The notes under the pieces: model-generated
Databases searched by the model: none
The model's input: only the letters and a program-made list of their open reading frames with translations
What the model was told of the DNA's origin: nothing
Shown: one piece after another, positions 33,860 to 45,297 of the stretch
How the letters are laid out: the number at the start of each line of letters is the position of its first letter
How positions within the stretch are numbered: position 1 is the stretch's first letter
Made by a program: the position numbers and the translations under genes
Assembly: GCF_964340395.1 (NCBI RefSeq)
Contig: NC_135567.1
Location: 6,854,399 to 6,918,398 of the forward strand
Source of the DNA: Glandiceps talaboti
Lineage: Eukaryota; Hemichordata; Enteropneusta; Spengelidae
DNA: 64,000 nucleotides
Reading direction: 5' to 3'

Positions 33860-34605
33860 GTACTTCTTTCTGATTGGTTCTCTTGTTAGACATTGAAATT
33901 CATCTATAAGGCAATATGTTGTTTGCAGTGTACTTCTTTCTGATTGGTTCTCTTGTTGGTAGACATTAACATTCATCTATAGGGTAATATGTTTGCAGTG
34001 TACTTCTGTCTGATTGGTTCTCTTGTTGGTAGACATTAAAATTCATCTATAGGGTAATATGTTTGCAGTGTACTTCTTTCTGATTGTTCTCTTGTTGGTA
34101 GACATTAACATTCATCGATAGGGTAATATGTTTGCAGTGTACTTCTGTCTGATTGGTTCTCTTGTTGGTAGACATTAAAATTCATCTATAGGGTAATATG
34201 TTTGCAGTGTACTTCTTTCTGATTGTTCTCTTGTTGGTAGACATTAACATTCATCTATAGGGTAATATGTTTGCAGTGTACTTCTGTCTGATTGGTTCTC
34301 TTGTTGGTAGACATTAACATTCATCTATAGGGTAATATGTTTGCAGTGTACTTCTTTCTGATTGGTTCCCTCCTGTTGGTAGACATTGAAATTCATCTAT
34401 AGGGTAATATGTTGTTTGCACTGTACTTCTTTCTGATTGGTTCTCTTGTTGGTAGACATTAACATTCATCTATAGGGTAATATGTTTGCAGTGTACTTCT
34501 TTCTGATTGGTTCCCTCCTGTTGGTAGACATTGAAATTCATCTATAGGGTAATATGTTGTTTGCACTGTACTTCTTTCTGATTGTTCTCTTGTTGGTAGA
34601 CATTT
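33860..34605. repeat. 70-bp minisatellite, about 11 copies
   Basis: The unit includes 'cagtgtacttctttctgatt', 'ggttctcttgttggtagaca' and 'attcatctatagggtaatat'. The register is verified between 33925 and 33995. Variants are TTTC or TGTC, and a CCCTCCTG insertion in two copies. The unit contains an inverted CCAAT box (ATTGG). Confidence 0.95.
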
Positions 34606-34744
34606 AAAGATGAGGACAGATACAGTTTGTAAAAATAAAATCATTTATAAATAGTCATTGTTATATAAATTGTGAATAAAGTAGATAACAAATAATATCA
34701 TTTGAGACATTGTGACAAGGGTGCAATTCCAAAAGTTTTGTTTT

Positions 34745-35125
34745 GTCAGAAGGGAAATGTATGGCGGGCATGTGAAATGCCACTGTTGGTAGGGAAATGC
34801 ATTGTGGGTACATGAAATGCCACTGTTGGTAGGGAAATGCATTGTGGGTACATGAAATGCCACTGTTGGAAGGGAAATGTATGGTGGGCACGTGAAATGC
34901 CACTGTTGGTAGGGAAATGCATTGTGGGTACATGAAATGCCACTGTTGGAAGGGAAATGTATGGTGGGCACGTGAAATGCCACTGTTAGTATGAAAATGC
35001 ATGGTGGGCACTTGAAAATCACAGGTGGTAGGTAAATGAATGGTGGGAACTTGAAATGCCACTGTTGGTAGGGAAGTGCTTGGTGGGCGTGTGAAATGCC
35101 ACTGTTGGTAGGGAAATGCATGGTG
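34745..35125. repeat. 40-bp minisatellite, about 9 copies
   Basis: The unit is 'ggaaatgcattgtgggtaca' plus 'tgaaatgccactgttggtag', with alternating variants (TGTATGGTGGGCACG, TGCATTGTGGGTACA). Confidence 0.95.
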
Positions 35126-35394
35126 GGTTGATGTTAGTAGAAATAATATATTCAAGTTGCACAATGAATATTCTTGAGATGAATATTCAGTGTACAACTA
35201 AAACACACTATTTGTGTTGACTCCAATGATGCAATAGTCCATAGCAAAGAAACCCTATAAAGGCACAAGATCAACTTGATGTTTCTCTGAAATTGGAAGC
35301 AAGTGATGTAAAATCATGAAATGACTCTCATTATAGTATAGGTTATTGTGTAGTGTGTGATATAGAACAACTTTACCCTGTGTCTAATTACAAA

Positions 35395-36105
35395 TATAGG
35401 CCTCCTTAGAAGGGGAGGGGCTTCTAATTCCAAATATAGGCCCCTTAGAAGGGGAGGGGGAGGGTTCCAGTTACAAGTATAGGCCCCCTTGGAAGGGGGG
35501 GGGGTTCCAATTACAAATATAGGCCCCTTGGAAGGGAAGGGTTCCAGTTACAAATATAGGCCCCTTGGAAGGGGAGGGTTCCAATTACAAATATAGGCCC
35601 CTTGGAAGGGAAGGGTTCCAATTACAAATATAGGCCCCTTGGAAGGGGGGGGGGTTCCAATTACAAATATAGGCCCCTTGGAAGAGAAGGGTTCCAGTTA
35701 CAAATATAGGCCCCTTGGAAGGGGAGGGAGAGAGTTCCAGTTACAAATATAGGCCCGATTTGAAGGGGAGGGGAAGGGTTCCAGTTACAAATATAAGCCC
35801 CTTCGGAGCAGAGGGTTCCAGTTACAAATATAAGCCCTCTTGGAACGGTAGGGAGAGGGTACTGGTTACAAATATAGGCCCCTTGGAAGGGTAGGGAGAG
35901 GGTTCCGGTTACAAATATAGGCCCTCTTGGAAGGGGAGGGTTCCAATTACAAATATAGGCCCCCTTGGGAGGGGAGGGTTCCAATTACAAATATAGGCCC
36001 CCTTGGGAGGGGAGGGTTCCAGTTACAAATATAGGCCCCTTGGAAGAGTAGGGAGAGGGTTCCAGTGACAAATAAAGGCCCCCTTGGAAGGGGAGGTGGA
36101 GGGGT
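35395..36105. repeat. ~38-bp purine-rich minisatellite, about 18 copies
   Basis: The unit is 'ggttccaattacaaatatag' plus 'gccccttggaaggggagg', with variable G/A-run lengths. Each unit holds a small CCCCTT-GG-AAGGGG hairpin. Confidence 0.95.
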
Positions 36106-36439
36106 TTCACTGAAAGGCCAACTGCAGATTAGGATTAAGATGTAAAAATGGAGATATAGAAAAAGATGGTCCACAACAAAAGACTGATTTCAAGTATAAA
36201 TCTAAATTTTGTAATGACTTAAAAATACTAGTAGTTGCTGAAATTATCCCTTATGTATAATGCTTGATTTTCTATAAACTTCCACAAAGGAAGATGACAG
36301 TATGAATAAATTGTCTGACACCAAAGAGAATCTACATTTACCCCATACAGTTCAGACTCAAGAACACCCAAGCCAAGAGAAGACTTTATTGTAGCACATA
36401 GAATTTACCTCATATAGATGCTAGAATGCAGTATCGTTA
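36106..36439. other. Spacer between two minisatellites
   Basis: No feature is recognised. Confidence 0.4.
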
Positions 36440-37285
36440 TTTTGCGGGTCGACAGGCCTTACTGTGGGTCGACAGGCCGTACTGCAGGTCGATACAGGCC
36501 ATACTGCAGGTCGATACAGGCCGTACTGCGGGTCGACAGGCCGTACTGCAGGTCGATACAGGCCGTACTGCGGGTCGACAGGCCGTACTGCAGGTCGATA
36601 CAGGCCGTACTGCGGGTCGACAGGCCGTACTGCAGGTCGATACAGGCCGTACTGCGGGTCGACAGGCCGTACTACAGGTCGATACAGGCCGTACTGCAGG
36701 ACGACAGGCCGTACTGCAGGTCGATACAGGCCGTACTGCGGGTCGACAGGCCGTACTGCAGGTCGATACAGGCCGTACTGCGGGTCGACAGGCCATACTG
36801 CAGGTCGATACAGGCCGTACTGCGGGTCGACAGGCCGTACTGCGGGTCGATACAGGCCGTACTGCGGGTCGACAGGCCGTACTGCAGGACGACAGGCCGT
36901 ACTGCAGGTCGATACAGGCCGTACTGCAGGACGACAGGCCATACTGCAGGTCGATACAGGCCGTACTGCGGGTCGACAGGCCGTACTGCAGGTCGATACA
37001 GGCCGTACTGCGGGTCGACAGGCCGTACTGCAGGTCGATACAGGCCGTACAGCGGGTCGACAGGCCATACTGCAGGTCGATACAGGCCGTACTGCGGGTC
37101 GACAGGCCGTACTGCGGGTCGATACAGGCCGTACTGCGGGTCGACAGGCCGTACTGCAGGTCGATACAGGCCGTACTGCGGGTCGACAGGCCGTACTGCG
37201 GGTCGACAGGCCGTACTGCAGGTCGATACAGGCCGTACTGCGGGTCGACAGGCCGTACTGCTGGTCGATTTGCAGGTCAATTTGC
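36440..37285. repeat. 42-bp dimeric CpG-rich minisatellite, about 20 copies
   Basis: Each 42-bp unit is a dimer: a 22-bp half (GCAGGTCGATACAGGCCGTA plus CT) and a 20-bp half (GCGGGTCGACAGGCCGTACT). Both halves carry several CpGs, and the second holds GTCGAC. The period is divisible by 3 and lacks stops, so ~300-codon frames are open in several phases on both strands. They are artefacts. Confidence 0.96.
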
Positions 37286-38114
37286 GGGTCGTTCAAAACG
37301 ATCAAAAACTAGTCTTGTGATATGAAAGACACGTCAATTGCTTCAGAATGTCGGACATAAGGTGCGTATACGTGATCAAGCATTTTGCTCCTTACATGTA
37401 CTCATTAGAGTTCATGCAAATTATGTTGATTGTTATACATAGAAATTGTCGCGACTGTATTTTATATATGGCCCAGCTACATGACATGCACTCTACTACA
37501 CCTCTGGCACTCATACTCATTTTTTTTTAAAGTTGCCCACACTTTCTGGTAGTGTGTGTAGTGTAATAAAGATTGAAATTAAAATTGAAATTGAAATAAT
37601 ATCATGACTATAGTACTAGTATACTATTATTAGTAATCATTTGCTAAGTTGTCATCCAGTGTTGAAATATACTGTTTTCTTAACCACCACCCCCCCCCCC
37701 CCACCGTACATACACTTGTGGTAAATAACCTGTATGAACAGTCAATACTATGATTATCATCCTCACTATAACCCCCCCCCCCCCTCCGTATACATATACA
37801 TGTAGTAATTAATCTGTATGAACATTGCAACCCGCACAAAGCAAACTCGCAGTCGCCAGCAGCAACCAGCAGTGGCCCGTAGCAACCCGCAGTGACCCAC
37901 AACACGCACAATAGTTACACTCGCTAGAATGTTGAGTGTCAGAAGTTTCTCTTTAACACAGGCTATAATGTATAGGCATGGAAAAATATGTGTGTGTATG
38001 TATGTGTGTGTGTGTGTGTGTTGGATAACTATGTTTTTCTGTATAACTTTTAAGTGAATTGAAATAAATAAATACACATTAGATAAATATACTGTTCTGT
38101 ATATTTGTTTTCAG
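37286..38114. other. Spacer with a LINE-like tail and C-runs
   Basis: 37563-37600 reads AATAAAGATTGAAATTAAAA and further GAAATT units, a LINE-type 3' tail without recognisable coding sequence before it. C15-type runs are at 37687 and 37772. (TG)n is at 37989-38021. Confidence 0.5.
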
Positions 38115-38292
38115 GACAACTTTAGACACTGAGTCATTTCACCAGCATATATTGATGTATGCAACTAAGCGCACAGCATACCCATCAGTTTATAGAGCAC
38201 GGAACTTACTTGCAGCCCTAGACCATAATGTACATGTTGACAGAAATACACTGAGGACAAGGGCAGGTGTGATTCGGTTAGAATATAAATAG
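38115..38292 (+). CDS. Terminal exon of a repetitive protein family
   Basis: A good acceptor (TATTTGTTTTCAG) ends at 38114. The frame from 38116 runs 58 residues to TAG at 38290-38292: TTLDTESFHQHILMYATKRT, then AYPSVYRARNLLAALDHNVH and VDRNTLRTRAGVIRLEYK. The pattern FHQHILMY..KR..Y...YRAR..LA.LDHN recalls the C-terminal part of multicopy, probably transposon-derived proteins in amphioxus, fish and cnidarians. It is intact over its length, but no upstream exon is seen. It may be a stranded transposon exon rather than a host gene. Confidence 0.5.
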
Positions 38293-39844
38293 CTTTCTTT
38301 CAAGATAAACATATATAAATGTATCAGAAATATACATTAGGTAAATTAACATGTCATAGGAAGAAGATTTGACAAAGTCTAACCTGGTACAATATTTGAA
38401 TACAAATTGTTCAGTTTAGTCAACCACTGTAACAGAAATATAGATTCTCTTAAATGTGAAATAGTCATATTCAAACTGATGATGTCAAACCCTGAACACT
38501 ATGAATAGAAGGAATAAAAATAACAAAAGTCTACTTTAAATTATACCAGTATATTGATGGAGCAAATTCAGAGAACTGATTGGTCTAGACATCAAACTAA
38601 CACATCTTAATTGAATGATAATGAATAATTGACACACGTCCAAAGTTTAAGGTTCACTCTTCATCTACAAACATTGTAGTCCGCAGTGACAGTGAACTCT
38701 CTGAATTTTCAGAGGATTTCTTAATGAGAAAATAGTTTGTTGGAAATTACAAAGGAAATTTAGAAAGCAGCCAAGTTATCGCGTATTTGTACAAATCATC
38801 GCCTTCTAAGGTCAAGGCATGCACGTGATCGGTTCTACTTCCAGCCACAGTTGGAATGGAAACAAGTGAACATGTTCTGTCATAAAAATGAAGGGAGAGG
38901 CCAACTTACGTTTACATGTAGTCTAAATAAGATCCTGTCCTAAAGTACCAGTCATCAATCCGAGAAGGAAATTATCAAACCTGAAAATCTACTGACGTAA
39001 CTTCCAGTGATATAAATACATTGTAAACATCAACCTGTCGCCACGTCTATCTTCTCACTACACCCAGTCGCGAAGCCGACAGGGCACAAAGCATGCTGTA
39101 TTCAATAAACCACTTGAAGTTTAAACCTTGAATCAAACAGGCTATTTATTCATTACTGTACACTTTTAATGAGCCGATCAATGTACAAATTATGTTCTGT
39201 CAAAAATGTACAAATTATCCCTAGAAACGAGTTGCAGATAAAATAAATCCAGTCGCTGCATGACACTCATGGTTGAGGCATATACGTATGGTTTATAATG
39301 TTTGTTTTTTGAGATGTGGGTGTAGTAGTCCATAGCAAAATACACAAGCCAAAGCACCTTTAAATGAATGCTTATCTGAATAATAAATTTTGTCTCTTTT
39401 CCTGTTTCGAATTGTAGTCACTGCAGAGTATTCAACAAAAAGAGTTGCCGATGGTCTGTCACACACCTCAAAGTGGAGAAAACATATCCACATTTGTCTG
39501 CCTTGAAGAAATTAATAGTGGACACAAGACTAGCTGACCAACAAGGAATGCAACGAATGAATGAACTTCAAGCCAGTGACCCTAGACACCTGTCAAGACA
39601 TCTGGCTCCCTTATCTCAACCCCCAACTGCAACATTGGTAGAAGAGCCAGTGACCCTATCTGGCTCCCTTATCTCAACCCCCAACTGCAACATTGATAGA
39701 AGAGCAAGTGTCAAGGCAACCTTGATTCACAGTCCATTCACTGAAGTCTGGATAGATGGTCTACCAGTGGGTAGACCGGTTATATATCCCTGATCACCCA
39801 GACACAACAGTTTGGAACAAAAACACTGTTGCCCACCACTAGTA
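38293..39844. other. Intergenic, with a solo-LTR candidate
   Basis: 38676-39139 starts TGTAGTCC and ends CAAACA. It carries GATATAAATAC at about 39009 and AATAAA at about 39106, an LTR-like order. No LTR duplication or internal retroelement is seen. The + frame at 39473-39793 has no recognised domain; it contains an internal ~65-bp duplication ('ctggctcccttatctcaacc'). Confidence 0.35.
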
Positions 39845-40036
39845 TACAAATGTCAACTGGCCGTGAGGGCAATAGCATACATCTGTTCACCGCGAGGGCC
39901 TGTCGATCACCTCAACATCAACCTTCCCGAGGGCGAAGCCTAAAGGAAATAGGTTGATGTTGAGGTGATCAACAGGCCCGAGGGGGGACTGACGTATGCT
40001 ATTGCCCGAACAAGAGGCCAGTCGACATTTGTTTTA
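39845..40036. repeat. 190-bp imperfect palindrome
   Basis: The left arm (39845-39932) and right arm (39952-40036) pair closely: GATCACCTCAACATCAACC against GGTTGATGTTGAGGTGATC is perfect over 19 bp. 'gagggcaatagcatac' pairs with 'gtatgctattgccc'. The loop is ~20 bases. Confidence 0.9.
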
Positions 40037-40205
40037 TAACACATCTCATTCATACTATTATAATAAACCTGACACTACAGACATATTATATACGATTAAA
40101 TTTGAACAATTTAATAAACAACAAGTCAAAACAGTTATAAATACTATCTGGATCTAATACCTCATTTGAAGATTTAAAATCTCTGTCGTTGACAATATCT
40201 ACATT

Positions 40206-40589
40206 TTACAATTTCTGGAAGTGTCGCTGAAGTCCGTACCTGATTTTGGCGTACAATTCCCCATCACAGCGTCGACCTCCTGCATAAAAATTACGTAGTA
40301 GCGTACACAGTTCTGTAGGATTATCCTCCACTACAGGCAATACCGTTCCTACTTCCACACATTATTTTTCTAAAATATTCACAGCATTTTTGATAACACA
40401 CTTTGTGCGCTTAGCATCTTTGTGTGACACCAGTTCTGCAAGATCTTCTTCAGACACTTTCCAAAAACGTGGATTATCGTTTGCCGCCATGACCATTGAC
40501 CCGTCTGAATATATGTCATCTGCAAGGAGGACGCTCACGCATGTGCAATGGGCGGGCAATAGTCCACTCGACTTTAGCTTTTCATTCAT
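40206..40589 (-). pseudogene. Crypton-type recombinase N-terminal fragment
   Basis: A minus frame opens at ATG 40589. It reads FWKVSEEDLAELVSHKDAKR, then TKCVIKNAVNILEK, hits TAA at 40362-40364 where Trp is expected, and continues in the same frame: CVEVGTVLPVVEDNPTELCT, LLRNFYAGGRRCDGELYAKI, RYGLQRHFQKL, TAA at 40206-40208. The order (TK..I..A..I...W, L...L..FY...R..DG..Y, I..GLQRH) fits the N-terminal core-binding region of Crypton-derived proteins (the DUF3504-type regions of QRICH1 and ZMYM relatives). The catalytic domain is absent. One nonsense codon makes it inactive. GGGCAATAG motifs lie on both sides. Confidence 0.65.
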
Positions 40590-40617
40590 GGAACTATTGC
40601 CCTATGGGGCAATAGAT
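40554..40617. repeat. GGGCAATAG inverted motifs
   Basis: GGGCAATAGT (40554-40563) pairs with ACTATTGCCC (40593-40602), followed by another GGGCAATAG at 40608. The same motif occurs in both arms of the palindrome at 39845-40036. It may mark the ends of one element family that includes the Crypton-like fragment. Confidence 0.5.
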
Positions 40618-40844
40618 CGTCATTTCCCGAGCAACAGTATTCAAGTTACGCATACCATGTGAAAGGGCATTGACCAATCGCAACACGACTCAAGCAGATG
40701 ATGTGTTATAATCTACCATGCTGCCCTGTACGAAAGTAGCATGCCTGTTGACAGCATTGTTATCTTTAACATCATCTACTACAAATATTTCTTGTCGCCA
40801 TCTTCTGACCGATCTGCCCAGAAGTTTATGAGTTTAAGTTTTTT

Positions 40845-41010
40845 TTGACCAAATATGACATTTTTGACCCAAATCCCATACCTGTGATGCGATCATTGCT
40901 TTGAACAATTTCTCAACTAGACACCACACGTAATGTCACCAACTACTAATGAAATCAGTCTGGAAGTTTTTGTGTTGAAGCCGTACAGACACACACACAC
41001 ACATTATACC
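40845..41010 (+). mobile_element. Hairpin-tailed element, decayed 3' part
   Basis: 'gaccaaatatgacatttttgac', 'tgatgcgatcattgctttga' and 'ctagacaccacacgtaatgtc' match the family, ending in a short (CA)n at 40990. The tail hairpin is lost. Confidence 0.55.
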
Positions 41011-41354
41011 CAAAGTTGTCTGACGTAATAGTAACTTACAAAATAAGTGTATAACTGTATTGCCATCACTGGAAGTTCAACTCAGTTGTATCACAGAGCA
41101 AAATCGTTTATATACGTGCAGTATTTCTAATCCATAGTTTGGTCAAAGTCCTTCAATCAGCACAAAAAGTTGTTCATCCAATCAGTGAACCTCAGCTGCT
41201 ATAGTGACTGTAAACAGTATACGTAGCATCCTGAGCTGACAAATAACTATATTTGGACATTACATAACTGCTCCAATAAACACTAATTTTATGAGGTACT
41301 GTGTTATCGGTCATAATTTTGTGATTGATGCTAACTGTATGAGGGACTGAGTGG

Positions 41355-41720
41355 ACGTTTGATGGTAACAATACTGTATAGGAACTAGACTAGTGAGTGG
41401 AGGTGTAAATGGTAACAATACTGTACAGGAACTAGACTGTTAGTGGAGGTGTAAATGATAACGATACTGTATAGGAACTAGACTGTGAGTGGAGGTATAA
41501 ATGGTAACGATACTGTATAGGAACTAGACTGTGTGAGTGGAGGTGTGAATGGTAACGATACTGTATAGGAACTAGACTATGTGAGTGGAGGTGTAAATGG
41601 TAATGATACTGTATAGGAACTAGACTGTGAGTGGAGGTGTAAATGGTAACGATACTGTATAGGAACTAGACTGTGAGTGGACGTTTGATGGTAACAATAT
41701 CTTATAGGAACTGGACTAAT
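41355..41720. repeat. ~47-bp minisatellite, 7-8 copies
   Basis: The unit is 'gtgagtggaggtgtaaatgg' plus 'taacgatactgtataggaac' plus 'tagact', with small indels. Confidence 0.93.
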
Positions 41721-43149
41721 CTGAGGAGTACATTGAGTCTATGTTATGTATACTTCATGAAATGAACTTTCCGAGGGGGGGGGGGGGGACTACTCCCCTT
41801 ATTTGAATATACATATGAGTGCCACCTTTTGGGGTGTGTTTTCTAACCCTTTGGTCTAAACTGAGGTCTGTATTTTTTCGAGCTGAAGAGCCTAAAACGG
41901 GGTCCACTTTGCATTATTTTCGATTTTTCTTGCTCCAAAATGGTCCTTTACCAAATCATAACTGCCATTAATTACCAAAAAATGTTGCTTCCTAAGGAAA
42001 ATCTATTAAGGTGTAAACTTTCCTCCTTTAAAAACCTGTGATGGTCTAAAATGGGGTATTTATGTTTGGTCTAAAATGGGGCATTGGGTTTCCAGGACTG
42101 GCCAGAACTGGCTTCTGGTACTGCCCGGGAACTCTCCCAGTGCATTCATATATCAAGTGACTATAGCTTTGTCAACACGTCATGTGCATTGTGAGTATAC
42201 CTAAGTGTGGCCCCTGGGGGTACTCCTGCTTATCATATATATATATATAAATATGTGCTGTCCTTGGGGTGGGGTTTCCAACCTTAAGTCGAAAATGGGT
42301 ACTGTATCTTTAGAGATAAGGAGTCTATCATGGGGTCCACTTTACACAATTTTCGATTTTGTTTGGTCTAAAATGGGGTCCTGGAAGGAACTACATAGTA
42401 AATTCTCGACTAGTTAAACATTTCTGGGAATTTCCCTTTGAGTTTCATCCAGCTAATTCGCTGGTTGTTATTTTCATATCAGTGATTAATATGTATTTTA
42501 TATGGTATAGTTTTTTGGTCAAAATGGATCTAAACTGAGGTCTAGTTGACAGCACTTTCTGCACACTCCTACCTGATCAGTTACAACGAAAATATGCTTT
42601 ATGTCTATTCTTCTTGGAGACTATCACAACGGACAAACAGTCGATCATGCATAAACTAGTATAAACTAGAGTTAATACATGAATGAGTGTGATAATCTCC
42701 AAGAAGATAAGAGATAAAACAAATTTCCACAGTAAGTAATCCATGCTAATTATAAGATTAAAGGTGTTTTAATTTAGATAAAAGGAGAAGAATGGACAAT
42801 ATGTCTTTATTTAGTCAATAAAGAGAGATTTATATACAGCTGAAAGAAAAAAGTAGCCAGGGAAAGAAGCAAAAAAAGTTTGATATCACAACAAAAATCA
42901 GTGAGTCAATTGATCAATATCACACACAAAATAAGTTTTATTTCATCACAAAAATTAATCATTCAATCGATCAAACAATCAACTGAATAATAAACCGATC
43001 AATAAAGCAATTGGATTGATTAATCTATCACATGCTCGCTGTCCCCTGTGATCAGACTAGCAGCTAGTCGTCTGTTTTGAAAACTACGACCACTAGGCGT
43101 TTTCAGGGATGGTACGGTAATTTCTGAACCAACGAATAATTTCTAGTCT
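41721..43149. other. Dispersed repeat pair and hairpin, no gene
   Basis: 41775-42090 and 42200-42420 are two diverged copies of one repeat ('ggggtccactttgcattatt', 'ggtctaaaatggggtc'). 42608-42628 and 42688-42707 form an inverted repeat (TCTTCTTGGAGA-TATCACA type). Confidence 0.55.
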
Positions 43150-43885
43150 ACCTACTACATTTTGTATCCATAGCACTACATACCCGCGGTACTACTACAT
43201 ATTGGCTTTGTATCCATAGCACTACATACCCGCGGTACTACTACATATTGGCTTTGTATCCATAGCACTGCATACCCGCAGTACTACTACATACTGGCTT
43301 TGTATTCATAACACTACATACTACTACATATTGGCTTTGTATTCATAGCACTACATACTACTACATACTGGCTTTGTATTCATAGCACTACATACTACTA
43401 CATACTGGCTTTGTATTCATAGCACTACACACTACTACATACTGGCTTTGTATTCATAGCACTACATACTACTACATATTGGCTTTGTATTCATAGCACT
43501 ACATACCCGCGGTACTACTACATACTGGCTTTGTATTCATAGCACTACATACCCGCGGTACTACTACATATTGGCTTTGTATTCATAGCACTACATACCC
43601 GCGGTACTACTACATACTGGCTTTGTATTCATAGCACTACACACTACTACATATTGGCTTTGTATCCATAGCACTACATACCCGCGGTACTACTACATAT
43701 TGGCTTTGTATCCATAGCACTACATACCCGCGGTACTACTACATACTGGCTTTGTATCCATAGCACTACATACCCGCGGTACTACTACATACTGGCTTTG
43801 TATTCATAGCACTACATACCCGCGGTACTACTACATACTGGCTTTGTATCCATAGCACTACATACCCGCGGTACTACTACATACT
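43150..43885. repeat. 34/43-bp minisatellite, array 1
   Basis: The 34-bp unit 'tactacatactggctttgta' plus 'ttcatagcactaca' alternates with a 43-bp form that adds TACCCGCGG. This array has the most 43-bp units. Confidence 0.95.
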
Positions 43886-44489
43886 TGACATGGGTTCAAT
43901 CAATGTTATGCACTTTTTGTTATTAGTCTGATAAGCCTTAGCGTGTAACCGATATGTGCGAACAACACAGATAGGGAATGTTTCTATTTTCAATTGGTGT
44001 TCAAACGTCAGTGAGTCACCACAAGTTCTCCACCTCCAAAAGATACAACCAGTCATGTGCAAAATAGGGTGACAGGCACCAAGTGTTCCACCACAATGAG
44101 GTAAACGTATAGGGGATTCCCCTTCTCAGTCCCCGCGATATGAATATTAATGAGTTTTCACACAACATCAAAGTGTGAGGGCAGAAATCCCTTCTGAAGG
44201 TGACTATGGCGACTCCTAACTCCTGACTCAACAAACATAATAGTTGAACTACTAATATTAGTATACATACTAAACTGTCATGAAGGAAAGATAATGTAGT
44301 AAATCACTCCGAGATATGGAGATTGAAAAGTACCAAACATCCTTAGATATCACAATTTATTGCACATCTGAATTTTCTGCACATAATAGTTACACTGCAC
44401 TAGATTTAAGACTGCAGCAATCAATTCAACGGCCTTCGGAATAAAGACTGACATACACCATAGACCCCCAATATATATGCATACACACA
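43886..44489. repeat. Duplicated spacer block B, copy 1
   Basis: Nearly identical to 46408-47020, and close to 53964-54505 (which lacks ~40 bp). The minus frames inside (MTGCIFWRWRTCGDSL) are preserved only because the copies are recent. No known domain. Confidence 0.9.
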
Positions 44490-44932
44490 ATTGGCACTAC
44501 ATACTACTACATACTGGCTTTGTATTCATAGCAATACATATAACTACACACTGGCTTTGTTTTCATAACACTACATAGCTACATACTGGCTTTGTATACA
44601 TAGCACTACATACTACTACATAGTACATACTGGCTTTGTAGTGATTCATATTACTGCATACTGCTACATACTGGCTTGGCCTTCATAGCACTACATACTA
44701 TTACATACTGGCTTTGTATTCATAGCACTACATACTACTACATAATGTCTTTATATTCATAGCACTACATACTACTACATACTGGCTTTGTATTCATAGC
44801 ACTACATACTACTACATAATGGCTTTATATTCATATCACTACATACTACTACATACTGGCTTTGTATCCATAGCACTACATACCCGCGGTACTACTACAT
44901 ACTGGCTTTGTATTCATAGCACTACATATCTA
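44490..44932. repeat. 34/43-bp minisatellite, array 2
   Basis: Same unit as array 1, more diverged, ending at 'catatctagcccgagtacga'. Confidence 0.93.
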
Positions 44933-45005
44933 GCCCGAGTACGAGTAAAGAGACAAGTTTACAGAGTGTATATATAACGATTAGAGTTTAATGATTTATT
45001 GATTG

Positions 45006-45044
<39 letters not shown>

Positions 45045-45297
45045 ATAATCTTACCATTGATTAATATGGACACAGATGTAAAATGAGTACACATTCGATG
45101 GATTGCTAATATTTGGTAGCCTTGTATGTAATTATTTCGTTATTTGCTTTCACACTCAACATAGTCGAGTTACATTGCTTTTTGCCGGACAGTGTTGAGT
45201 GAAACGCGTGCACCGTTAAGGAGGACTGCCCTATACTGTACACAATTGAGTAAATTCTCTATAACATGAAAAGGTCCAGAATTACGCAAGGAGGCAG
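44933..45297. other. Spacer with (TTGA)n
   Basis: (TGAT)n-type microsatellite at 45001-45041. No gene. Confidence 0.5.

Noticed and set aside
32556-33889. Open frames of up to 430 codons, Tyr/Leu/Cys/Met rich
   Set aside because: They run through a 22-bp minisatellite with no stop in any phase; all three + frames stay open together.
34459-36174. Minus-strand frames of 60-180 codons
   Set aside because: They lie in 70-, 40- and 38-bp minisatellites and show only the repeat period.
36418-37325. Six frames near 300 codons on both strands
   Set aside because: They follow from a 42-bp stop-free repeat unit; period and composition match the repeat exactly.
39473-39793. 106-codon + frame
   Set aside because: No recognised domain; it contains an internal ~65-bp duplication and ends by chance. 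Kept only as a note in the intergenic entry.
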